A stretch of 5,455 nt of DNA from Spirochaetia bacterium (GCA_031270615.1 JAISXE010000090.1:1-5455); one strand, 5' to 3'. Positions 1 through 5,372 are shown, numbered from the stretch's first letter. Notes: generated by a model from the letters alone, not told the origin. Numbers and translations are program-made.

Positions 1-23
1 ACCCCCGGAAAGCCCGGCTGGTC

Positions 24-58
24 GTATTTTTGTCCCCGCTACGCGGATACAAAAATAC
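24..58. repeat. Imperfect palindrome, T-run on 5' arm and A-run on 3' arm
   Basis: The arms 'gtatttttgt' (24-33) and 'acaaaaatac' (49-58) are exact reverse complements. Inside them 'ccgc' (36-39) pairs with 'gcgg' (43-46) around the loop 'tac', leaving a 2x2 mismatch (34-35 against 47-48). The T-run precedes the GC-rich tip and the A-run follows it, so on neither strand does it have the GC-stem-then-T-run order of an intrinsic terminator. The same polarity occurs at 3400-3429, 5346-5369 and 5389-5413. Confidence 0.8.
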
Positions 59-78
59 TGCTCGCCCATGCGACCTGG

Positions 79-99
79 GTTCCCGCCTGCGGCGGGAAC
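79..99. repeat. Perfect 9-bp palindrome with 3-nt loop
   Basis: 'gttcccgcc' (79-87) and 'ggcgggaac' (91-99) are exact reverse complements around the loop 'tgc'. The centre reads 'ctgcggc' and the hairpin is followed directly by 'gcgccc'. The hairpin at 3400-3429 also begins 'gtt', has 'ctgcggc' at its centre, ends 'aac' and is followed by 'gcgccc', although the outer parts of its arms differ. The two therefore look like versions of one element. No T-run follows, so it is not a typical terminator. Confidence 0.75.
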
Positions 100-263
100 G
101 CGCCCTCATTCTTCGTCCCCAATTCCTCATTCTTTTTTTTCGTCCGGGTGGTCTGTCCGTGTTTTCGGTGTGGTCCGTGGTTTTTTTAGTTTTTGGCAGC
201 CCCTGGGCGCGCGGGGGATAATAGCGGAAGGCCCGTGACCGGCTTGCTCTTCATCGCTTTCAA

Positions 264-283
264 TACTATAGTGGTACTATAAT
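264..283 (+). promoter_or_regulatory. Promoter-like site with paired 'tactata' repeats upstream of the FIST gene
   Basis: 'tataat' (278-283) is a perfect -10 consensus. Overlapping it, 'tggtactat' (272-280) has the form of an extended -10 (TGn plus hexamer). No good -35 lies 16-18 bases upstream, which fits an extended -10 type. The word 'tactata' occurs twice (264-270 and 275-281), 11 bp apart or about one helical turn. 'tatagt' (267-272) and 'actata' (276-281) also form a 6-bp inverted repeat around 3 bases. A factor bound here would cover the -10 element. Transcription would start near 290 and leave a leader of about 25 bases that includes the ribosome binding site. The promoter role is inference. 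Confidence 0.45.
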
Positions 284-295
284 CATCTTTTTATT

Positions 296-301
296 AGGGG
301 G
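296..301 (+). promoter_or_regulatory. Ribosome binding site of the FIST gene
   Basis: 'aggggg' ends 12 bases before the ATG at 314, a little far but usable. No closer ATG, GTG or TTG exists between the two, so 314 is the only sensible start. The ten bases 'tagggggaac' (295-304) recur exactly at 1474-1483 before the kinase gene. Confidence 0.6.
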
Positions 302-313
302 AACGCATACGCC

Positions 314-1476
314 ATGATAAAAACCTTGACCGCTTATACAGGCGAGATCGATGATGTGGAATCCGCTGTTTCCGGTATTTTGGGGCAGCTTGACATGGAA
401 AAATCCCTGCTGAAAAATTCCGTGGGATTGTTTCCTGCCATGCGGAGTATATTGGTTCCGGCGTGCTTGCCGCACTCGCGGAAAAGCTGCCTTTTCCCCT
501 TGTGGGGACAACCACCGCCGCCTGCGCCGCGCCGGGCATGATGGGGCAGACCCATTTGGCTCTTATGGTTCTTACCTCGGACGATGCGGAGTTTGAGGCG
601 GCCGTAAGCGATCCTATTTCGACCACCGACGAGGCCCCCCTGCGCGCCGCCTACGACGCGGCGGCGGGAAAACACTCTGGCCCGCCGGTGTTCATGATCA
701 GCTTCGCCCCGCTTCTTATGAACATATCGGGCGATTTTTTTGTGAAAGCCTTCGACGCGATTACCGGCGGCATACCCAACTTCGGCACGGTGTCGGTGGA
801 TCACACCAACGACTACCACGAATCCAAAACCATTATGGGCGCCGGGGCCTTTTCCGACAGGTACGTTTTTATTCTTCTGTACGGGAATGTCCGGCCGTCG
901 TTTTTCGTGGCCAATATCTCCGAGGAAAAGGCCTTCCGCGAAAAGGGCGTTGTGACCGCCTCGGCGGGAAACCAGCTTCAAAGCGTCAACAACATGCCGG
1001 TAAGCGACTACCTGTCGAGCCTTGGGATTCTCAAGGATGCGGAGGGGCATATTATCGGGATCAATTCCTTTCCTTTTATTTTGGATTACCGTGACGACAC
1101 CCAGCCCATCGTCAGGGTCATGTTTGCCATTGCCCCGGACGGCAGCGCCGTGTGCGGCGGCGAGATGCCCGTGGGGTCCACGCTTACCGTGGGCAAGATC
1201 GACGCGGAGGAGGTTTTAAATACAACAGAAAAAATCCTGCGCCAGGTCCTGAGACAGGAAAAGGCCGGGGGCATACTCATATTCTCCTGCGTGGGCCGGT
1301 ACTTTGCCCTGGGGTACGAATCCTTAGAGGAGATGAAAAAAGTCTCGAATGCCCTGGGCGGCGGCATACCCTGGCACATGACGTATTCCGGCGGCGAGAT
1401 AGCCCCGGTTTCCGGTCTGGACGGAAAACTGGCAAACCGCAGCCACAATGATACTATTGTGATGTGCCTGCTGTAG
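314..1476 (+). pseudogene. FIST-domain sensory protein, frame broken by an apparent 1-base deletion
   Basis: FIST_N plus FIST_C proteins are proposed cytoplasmic sensors of small ligands such as amino acids, usually tied to histidine kinases or diguanylate cyclases. The start at 314 (MIKTLTAYTGEIDDVESAV...) runs in frame 2 to SLLKNSVG at 427. The family-like continuation IVSCHAEYIGSGVLAALAEKLPFPLVGTTT lies in frame 1 from 427 onward. One extra base after the GGG at 424-426 would give S-V-G-I-V and a continuous 387-residue protein, a normal length for the family. The rest is intact, with FIST_N over about the first 220 residues and FIST_C after it, ending in the typical YSGGEIAPV (restored residue 358 on) and HNDTIVMCLL. 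No signal peptide or membrane segment is visible. It lies 9 bases upstream of a hybrid kinase and probably shares its operon. The break may be a real mutation, a sequencing or assembly error at a G-run, or, less likely, recoding. Family assignment is firm; ligand unknown. Confidence 0.85.
463..1476 (+). CDS. Intact downstream reading frame of the broken FIST gene (337 residues)
   Basis: This is the uninterrupted frame-1 part of the FIST locus, listed separately because an automatic annotation would start a protein here. The GTG at 463 has no ribosome binding site in front of it, and the coding match extends upstream of it to 427, so it is unlikely to be a true start. If the break is real, a more plausible restart is the ATG at 538, which overlaps the TGA (539-541) that ends the upstream frame and would give 312 residues. 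Either product would lack the first strands of FIST_N. The frame carries most of FIST_N and all of FIST_C. Confidence 0.5.
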   Translation: MLAALAEKLPFPLVGTTTAACAAPGMMGQTHLALMVLTSDDAEFEAAVSDPISTTDEAPLRAAYDAAAGKHSGPPVFMISFAPLLMNISGDFFVKAFDAITGGIPNFGTVSVDHTNDYHESKTIMGAGAFSDRYVFILLYGNVRPSFFVANISEEKAFREKGVVTASAGNQLQSVNNMPVSDYLSSLGILKDAEGHIIGINSFPFILDYRDDTQPIVRVMFAIAPDGSAVCGGEMPVGSTLTVGKIDAEEVLNTTEKILRQVLRQEKAGGILIFSCVGRYFALGYESLEEMKKVSNALGGGIPWHMTYSGGEIAPVSGLDGKLANRSHNDTIVMCLL

Positions 1477-1480
1477 GGGG
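1475..1480 (+). promoter_or_regulatory. Ribosome binding site of the hybrid kinase, overlapping the FIST stop
   Basis: 'aggggg' begins inside the TAG stop of the FIST gene (1474-1476) and ends 5 bases before GTG 1486, an ideal spacing. That stop is in the same frame as the kinase, so GTG 1486 is the first possible start codon. The overlap suggests translational coupling to FIST, while the strong site would also allow independent initiation. Confidence 0.8.
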
Positions 1481-1485
1481 AACCT

Positions 1486-3204
1486 GTGAGCGATGGCGAG
1501 GATCTGGGCGGGCTGGATGCGGAAACCCTGCGGGTCCAGTTGAAAGAGGCCCGGCTGCAAATAAAAAAACTCAACCGCGAGGCGGAACTGGTGAAGGGCA
1601 TTATTGAGCGCAACCGCATCACCAACGCCGTGAAGGACAACCTGAGCCAGATTATTTCCGCCAGCAAATCCGAGCTTGAAAAATACATGAACCTGCTGCT
1701 GAAAAACTGCCCGGATGTCATTCTGCTTTTCGACCAGCAGGGCCGCATCGTTTACTGTACCGAGGTTTTTCTTGCCCTGTGCCACATCCCCGCCTTTGGC
1801 AGTATACGGGGGATGGGTTTCCATGATCTGTTTGACCGCTATGCGGGGGCCGAAACCGCCCAAAAGGCCGACAGGATTTTCAAAAGCACATTCGCGGACA
1901 GGAAGGCCCACAACGGCGAGGACCTTATCGATTTCGGGAAACACGGGAATCCCCGCACCTATACGGTCCAGATTACGCCCATGCTGGACGAGGACAACCT
2001 CGCTTTGGGGTGCATGGCCTTTTTTTACGATACCACCGACATCCTTACGGCCAAACGCGAGGCGGAACTGGCGAACAAGGCGAAGTCCGATTTTCTGGCC
2101 ACGGTATCGCACGAGATACGCACGCCGATGAACGCTATCATCGGCATCGCCAACATTCTGAAGAGCACGCGCCTGGACAGCGCCCAGATGGAATACCTGC
2201 GGGGCATCCAGAATTCCTCCAACACTTTGCTCAACCTGATTAACGACATTCTTGACTTTTCCAAAATCGAGGCGGGGAAACTTGAGCTTGTTCCCGAATA
2301 TTTCAACCTGCCGGAACTTCTGCGGCATCTGAAGACGATGTTTGAACTGATGTTCGCGCAGAAGAGCCTCTACTTTACCTGCGTTTTTGACTCCGCGCTG
2401 CCCCATGCGGTTTTTGGCGACGAAAAGCGCGTGGGGCAGATCCTTACCAACATACTGAACAACGCCTACAAGTACACGAACAAGGGCGGGGTCATTTTCC
2501 GCGTGGGGCTGGACGGGGCTTCGGGCGAGTTTGTCTTCGAGGTGGAGGACACGGGTATCGGCATACGCGAGGAGGCGATCCACCGGCTTTTTACCGCCTT
2601 TGAGCAGCTTGACCTTGTGCGGAACAAGAAGGTGGTGGGAACGGGCCTGGGCCTTGCCATTACCAGGCGGCTGTGCGAGATAATGCGCGGCACGATTTCG
2701 GTGCGCAGCGAATACGGCGCGGGTTCTGTTTTCACGGTCCGGCTTCCCCTCGCGCTTGGCAGGGAGGAGGACCTGCCCAGCGAGGAGGGGGTGGAAGATG
2801 CCATCGCGTTTACCGCAGAGGGCGCGCGGGTTCTTCTGGTGGATGATATCCAGATCAATCTGGAAATTGCCAGGTTCATGCTGAACGGTTTCGGCATAGA
2901 GCCGGACCTCGCCTCAAGCGGTGCCCAGGCCCTCAGCCTTGTCCGGGAAAAACAGTACGATCTTATTTTTATGGACCACATGATGCCGGAGATGGACGGG
3001 GTGGAAGCCGCCCAGGCCGTGCGCGCCCTGGGCGGGCCCTGGGCGGAGATGCCCATCATCGCCCTGACGGCCAACGCGGTGAGCGGCGCGAAGGAGATGT
3101 TTCTGACAAACGGCTTCACGGACTTTCTGTCGAAGCCCATGGACAACGCGGAACTCGCCCGCTGCCTGCAAAAATGGCTTCCGGCGGGGCGGATTGCCGG
3201 GTGA
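1486..3204 (+). CDS. Cytoplasmic PAS hybrid sensor histidine kinase with C-terminal receiver
   Basis: This 572-residue hybrid kinase autophosphorylates on histidine and can pass the phosphate to its own receiver. Domains in order: an N-terminal coiled coil (about 10-66), PAS (about 68-187, from NLLLKNCPDVILLFD), a second short coil (183-200), HisKA with H-box SHEIRTPMN (phospho-acceptor His209), and HATPase_c with N-box ILTNILNNAYKYT (Asn326), G1 EDTGIGI (Asp355) and G2 GTGLGLAI (385-392). The receiver (about 447-566) has acidic Asp453/Asp454, phospho-acceptor Asp497 in FMDHMMPEMDG, Thr528 and Lys550. All catalytic residues are present, so it should be active. No membrane segment or signal peptide is visible, so it should act in the cytoplasm. 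It has no DNA-binding or enzymatic output, so phosphate probably goes on to an Hpt or regulator outside the window, or the receiver tunes the kinase. The FIST gene just upstream is its likely sensory partner. Cys75, Cys91, Cys99 and Cys176 fall within the PAS region. A 16-bp direct repeat brackets the PAS segment. Start GTG is fixed by an in-frame stop and a strong ribosome binding site. Confidence 0.95.
   Translation: MSDGEDLGGLDAETLRVQLKEARLQIKKLNREAELVKGIIERNRITNAVKDNLSQIISASKSELEKYMNLLLKNCPDVILLFDQQGRIVYCTEVFLALCHIPAFGSIRGMGFHDLFDRYAGAETAQKADRIFKSTFADRKAHNGEDLIDFGKHGNPRTYTVQITPMLDEDNLALGCMAFFYDTTDILTAKREAELANKAKSDFLATVSHEIRTPMNAIIGIANILKSTRLDSAQMEYLRGIQNSSNTLLNLINDILDFSKIEAGKLELVPEYFNLPELLRHLKTMFELMFAQKSLYFTCVFDSALPHAVFGDEKRVGQILTNILNNAYKYTNKGGVIFRVGLDGASGEFVFEVEDTGIGIREEAIHRLFTAFEQLDLVRNKKVVGTGLGLAITRRLCEIMRGTISVRSEYGAGSVFTVRLPLALGREEDLPSEEGVEDAIAFTAEGARVLLVDDIQINLEIARFMLNGFGIEPDLASSGAQALSLVREKQYDLIFMDHMMPEMDGVEAAQAVRALGGPWAEMPIIALTANAVSGAKEMFLTNGFTDFLSKPMDNAELARCLQKWLPAGRIAG
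1576..2071 (+). repeat. 16-bp in-frame direct repeats bracketing the PAS segment
   Basis: 'cgcgaggcggaactgg' occurs exactly at 1576-1591 and 2056-2071. With flanks (1573-1595 against 2053-2075) 21 of 23 bases agree. Both copies encode REAEL plus the next residue (residues 31 and 191 on) in the kinase. The spacing is 480 bp, exactly 160 codons. Recombination or slippage between the copies would delete residues 31-190, the end of the first coil and the whole PAS domain, without shifting the frame. Confidence 0.8.
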
Positions 3205-3335
3205 GCGGGCAGCGGCGGCTGGCCGCAGTTTGATCGCTGGCGGCACGGACAGACACGGACAAAGGTGAAATCAGTCCGCGCGGCCCGTGGCTATGACACC
3301 ATACACGCCCCGCGCCGCGCGAGGGATTGAAGGGG

Positions 3336-3390
3336 TTGCGAAGCAAGCCGCGGTGCAAAGCACCGGGGCCGGAGCGACAGCGCAGCCCCG
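3336..3390. repeat. Cluster of three adjacent hairpins
   Basis: Three palindromes lie almost end to end. The first is 'ttgc' (3336-3339) with 'gcaa' (3343-3346) around 'gaa'. The second is 'cggtgc' (3351-3356) with 'gcaccg' (3360-3365) around 'aaa'. The third is 'cggggc' (3364-3369) with 'gccccg' (3385-3390) around 15 bases. They lead into the larger hairpin at 3400-3429. The pattern resembles a dispersed extragenic palindromic element of the REP or BIME type. That assignment is inference from structure and from the partial copy at the left edge of the window. Confidence 0.55.
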
Positions 3391-3399
3391 CAAAGCCCG

Positions 3400-3429
3400 G
3401 TTTTTTTTCGGCTGCGGCCGAAAAAAAAC
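3400..3429. repeat. Perfect 13-bp palindrome, T8 on 5' arm and A8 on 3' arm
   Basis: Left arm: g, eight T, 'cggc' (3400-3412). Right arm: 'gccg', eight A, c (3417-3429). The loop is 'tgcg'. It is symmetric, so it reads alike on both strands, and on both the T-run lies 5' of the GC tip. That is the wrong order for an intrinsic terminator. It is followed by 'gcgccc', like the hairpin at 79-99. Confidence 0.8.
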
Positions 3430-3498
3430 GCGCCCAAAAAATCTTCACGCTTCACTTTCCTAACTCCTCATTCCACGCCTCGCGCTTCACTCCTGCCC

Positions 3499-3527
3499 TT
3501 GAGTTTCTTTTCGGCCAATGGTAGATT
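3499..3527 (+). promoter_or_regulatory. aspS: Possible weak sigma-70 promoter of aspS
   Basis: 'ttgagt' (3499-3504) and 'tagatt' (3522-3527) each match 4 of 6 consensus bases and sit at the ideal 17-bp spacing. Transcription would then begin around 3533-3535, only a few bases before ATG 3537, giving a nearly leaderless message and cutting off the 'aggg' (3530-3533) that might serve as ribosome binding site. Either the promoter or that binding site is probably not the one used. Confidence 0.3.
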
Positions 3528-3536
3528 GTAGGGCGT

Positions 3537-5330
3537 ATGGAAAATCTAAAGCGCAGCGTCACCTGCGGGGAGCTTTCGGCGTCCGACGCGGGGAAGACCG
3601 TTGTCCTGAACGGCTGGGTACACAGGAAGAGGGACCACGGGGGAATCAATTTTATTAATGTGCGGGACCGCTACGGCATTACCCAGGTCGTGGTGGACGA
3701 GGATGCGGGGGCGGCCCTGAAAGAGGCGGCGGGGGCGCTGAGATTCGAGTGCTGCGTGGCCGTGAGGGGGACGGTGCGCGGGCGTCCGGCTGAGATGGTT
3801 AATCCGCAGATGCCCACCGGGGAGATAGAGGTGGCGGCGCTGGAGATTGCGGTTCTTTCGGGCTGCGAGGTTCTGCCTTTTATGGTTGAGGAGCGCAGCG
3901 ACGCGAGGGACGATTTGCGGCTGCGCTACCGCTACCTTGATTTGCGTTCGTTTGCGATGCAAAGGAATATCCGCATCCGCAGCGAGGCCATGTTCCGCGC
4001 CAGGGAATACCTCCGCGGGGAGGGTTTTTTCGAGATCGAGACGCCCACGCTTATCAGATCGACGCCGGAGGGGGCGCGGGATTTTCTTGTTCCTTCCCGC
4101 ATCCACGCGGGCAGGTTTTACGCACTGCCGCAGAGTCCGCAGCTTTACAAGCAGCTTCTTATGGTTTCGGGTTTCGACAAGTATTTTCAGATTGCCCGCT
4201 GCTACCGCGACGAGGACGCGCGGGGCGACCGCCAGCTTGAGTTTACTCAGATCGATATGGAGATGAGTTTTGTTTCCCGGGAGGATGTTTTCCGCGTTAC
4301 CGAGGGGATGCTGGGGCACATATTCCGCCACGCGATTTCCTCGGAACTGCCTGCTTCGTTTCCCCGCCTCTCCTGGGAGGAGGCCATGGACAATTACGGC
4401 TCGGACAAGCCGGACCTGCGTTTCGATTTGCGGCTGCGGGATTTCGGGCCGTATGTGGAGGCGGGCGCGTTTGGCGTTTTTAAGGATGTCCTTGCCGGGG
4501 GCGGGGCGGTGAAGGTTCTTGTCGCGCCGGGCTGCGGCGGCTATTCCCGCAAGCAGATTGCGGGGCTTGAGGAGCTTGCGAAATCCTTCAAGGCCCAGGG
4601 GCTTGCCTGGGCAAAGGTGGGGGCTTCGGGGCTTGAGGGGGGCATCGCGAAATTCTACGAGGCCTCGGCGGAGAAAATCATCGAAGGGCTTGGCGCGCGG
4701 GAGGGCGATCTCCTCCTTTTCGCGGGCGCGGCGAAGGGCATTGCCCGCGCAGCCCTGGGCGCCGTAAGATCCCGGCTGGGAAAGGATTTGGGTCTGGCGA
4801 GGCAGGGCGATTTCAAATTCGCGTGGATAGTGGATTTTCCCCTGTTTGAATGGAACGGGGAGGAAAACAAATGGGACGCCGCGCACCACATGTTCAGCAT
4901 GCCCAGGGAAGAATACCTTGCCACGCTGGAACAGAACCCCGGCGAGGTAAAGGGCGATATGTACGACCTTGTGTGCAACGGCTATGAGATCGCCTCGGGT
5001 TCCATCCGCATCCACGATGCGGAAATCCAGAAGCGGGTTTTCAGTATCGTCGGGTACGATGCCGGGGACGCGGGGGAGCGTTTTGGGTTTCTCCTTGAGG
5101 CGTTCCGCTACGGGCCGCCGCCCCACGGGGGAATAGCGCCCGGCTTCGACAGGCTTGTCATGCTGATGTGCGGGGAAACCACGATACGGGATGTCATCGC
5201 TTTTCCGAAGAATACCGTGGGGGTCTCCCCTATGGACGAGGCGCCTTCCGCCGTGGAACAAAGACAGCTTGACGAACTTCACTTGATGGTAAAAAATGGG
5301 GGGGGAGGCACGGCACTGTCAACAAGTTAA
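3537..5330 (+). CDS. aspS: Aspartyl-tRNA synthetase, bacterial type (possibly non-discriminating)
   Basis: This class IIb synthetase activates aspartate with ATP and joins it to tRNA-Asp in the cytoplasm. The 597 residues match the usual bacterial length of about 590. An N-terminal OB-fold anticodon-binding domain (about 1-110) includes GWVHRKRDHGG. The catalytic core follows, with motif 1 around 157-187 (EGFFEIETPTL, STPEGARDFLVPSR), QSPQLYKQLLMVSGFDKYFQIAR (199-221), motif 2 CYRDEDARGDRQLEFTQID (222-240) and motif 3 GGIAPGFDRLVMLMCGE (531-547, Arg539). Between motifs 2 and 3 lies the GAD insertion typical of bacterial AspRS (about 300-415), then NGYEIASGSIRIHD (481-494). His34 lies where non-discriminating enzymes tend to have His and E. 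coli has Leu, so it may also charge tRNA-Asn. ATG 3537 gives the normal N-terminus, with only a weak 'aggg' 3 bases upstream. It stands 332 bases from the kinase and seems to be its own transcription unit. The last residues (NGGGGTALSTS) are encoded across A6 and G8 runs and may not be conserved. Confidence 0.97.
   Translation: MENLKRSVTCGELSASDAGKTVVLNGWVHRKRDHGGINFINVRDRYGITQVVVDEDAGAALKEAAGALRFECCVAVRGTVRGRPAEMVNPQMPTGEIEVAALEIAVLSGCEVLPFMVEERSDARDDLRLRYRYLDLRSFAMQRNIRIRSEAMFRAREYLRGEGFFEIETPTLIRSTPEGARDFLVPSRIHAGRFYALPQSPQLYKQLLMVSGFDKYFQIARCYRDEDARGDRQLEFTQIDMEMSFVSREDVFRVTEGMLGHIFRHAISSELPASFPRLSWEEAMDNYGSDKPDLRFDLRLRDFGPYVEAGAFGVFKDVLAGGGAVKVLVAPGCGGYSRKQIAGLEELAKSFKAQGLAWAKVGASGLEGGIAKFYEASAEKIIEGLGAREGDLLLFAGAAKGIARAALGAVRSRLGKDLGLARQGDFKFAWIVDFPLFEWNGEENKWDAAHHMFSMPREEYLATLEQNPGEVKGDMYDLVCNGYEIASGSIRIHDAEIQKRVFSIVGYDAGDAGERFGFLLEAFRYGPPPHGGIAPGFDRLVMLMCGETTIRDVIAFPKNTVGVSPMDEAPSAVEQRQLDELHLMVKNGGGGTALSTS
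5291..5305 (+). repeat. A6-T-G8 homopolymer tracts in the last codons of aspS
   Basis: Six A (5291-5296), one T, then eight G (5298-5305) lie in the last 14 codons of aspS. Such tracts are prone to slippage and to sequencing error. A gain or loss of one base would replace the last few residues. One of the two shifted frames stays open to the end of the window; the other stops shortly before it. Confidence 0.75.
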
Positions 5331-5345
5331 GAAAATATGTGCGCA

Positions 5346-5369
5346 TTTTTGGCGCCGGAGCGCCAAAAA
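5346..5369. repeat. Perfect 10-bp palindrome after aspS, unit 1 of a tandem array
   Basis: 'tttttggcgc' (5346-5355) and 'gcgccaaaaa' (5360-5369) are exact reverse complements with loop 'cgga'. It begins 16 bases after the aspS stop, where a terminator would be expected, but the T5 precedes the GC stem and A5 follows it. As RNA it would form a stable hairpin and might shield the 3' end, but it lacks the 3' U-run needed for intrinsic termination. Confidence 0.75.
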
Positions 5370-5372
5370 CCA

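Larger units (their letters stand above)
1..313. other. Gene-free leader region with hairpins and repeat fragments
   Basis: No credible gene is seen on either strand. The open stretch at 30-221 has low-complexity arginine- and proline-rich content, no ribosome binding site, and runs through palindromes. The region holds a hairpin at 24-58, a second at 79-99, two copies of 'cctcattc' (104-111 and 125-132), T-runs at 133-140 and 181-187, and two 'gtccgtg' words (155-161 and 173-179). From about 264 on it holds a promoter-like site for the FIST gene. Bases 3-17 match 3386-3400 at 14 of 15 positions, so the left edge of the window looks like the tail of a repeat element also present in the second gap. 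Confidence 0.7.
3205..3536. other. Gene-free gap with repeated words and a chain of hairpins
   Basis: No credible gene is seen. The open stretch from 3327 (65 codons) runs straight through nested palindromes and has no ribosome binding site. Contents in order: a weak GC hairpin just after the kinase stop (3212-3226); 'cacggac' twice (3244-3250 and 3254-3260), the reverse complement of words at 155-161 and 173-179; consecutive small hairpins from 3336 to 3390; a 13-bp hairpin at 3400-3429; 'cgcttcact' twice (3448-3456 and 3483-3491); 'cctcattc' (3466-3473), also found twice in the first gap; and a weak promoter-like pair before aspS. No clear intrinsic terminator for the FIST-kinase operon was found. 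Confidence 0.7.

Noticed and set aside
30..221. Small protein of 63 residues in the first gap
   Set aside because: It begins at a non-ATG codon inside a palindrome, with no ribosome binding site and repeat-derived composition.
413..419. Programmed -1 frameshift signal at 'aaaaatt' in the FIST gene
   Set aside because: In the zero frame it reads G AAA AAT, which is not a canonical slippery heptamer. No clear downstream stem was found, and family-like sequence continues in the original frame past it.
3212..3232. Terminator for the FIST-kinase operon ('gcggc'/'gccgc' then 'agttt')
   Set aside because: A 5-bp stem followed by only three T is too weak to claim, and GC-rich chance pairing is common here.
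3327..3524. Small basic protein of 65 residues in the second gap
   Set aside because: It reads through four palindromes and a T8/A8 hairpin, has no ribosome binding site, and its composition follows the repeat.
3911..4438. 15-bp exact repeat 'cgatttgcggctgcg' (3911-3925 and 4424-4438) in aspS
   Set aside because: Both copies encode DLRLR in conserved family positions (DDLRLRYRYLDLR and KPDLRFDLRLRDF), so shared codons are an adequate explanation.
3546..5282. Long minus-strand open frame of 578 codons opposite aspS
   Set aside because: It is a mirror of the biased third positions of a clearly identified aspS. The translation is rich in Arg, His and Pro without recognisable domains. The same applies to 334-1050 and 1324-2583 on the minus strand.
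5332..5350. Possible intrinsic terminator just after aspS ('atg-tgcg-cat' followed by T5)
   Set aside because: The stem is only 3 bp with a mismatch beyond it, and the T-run is already the 5' arm of the stronger hairpin at 5346-5369.
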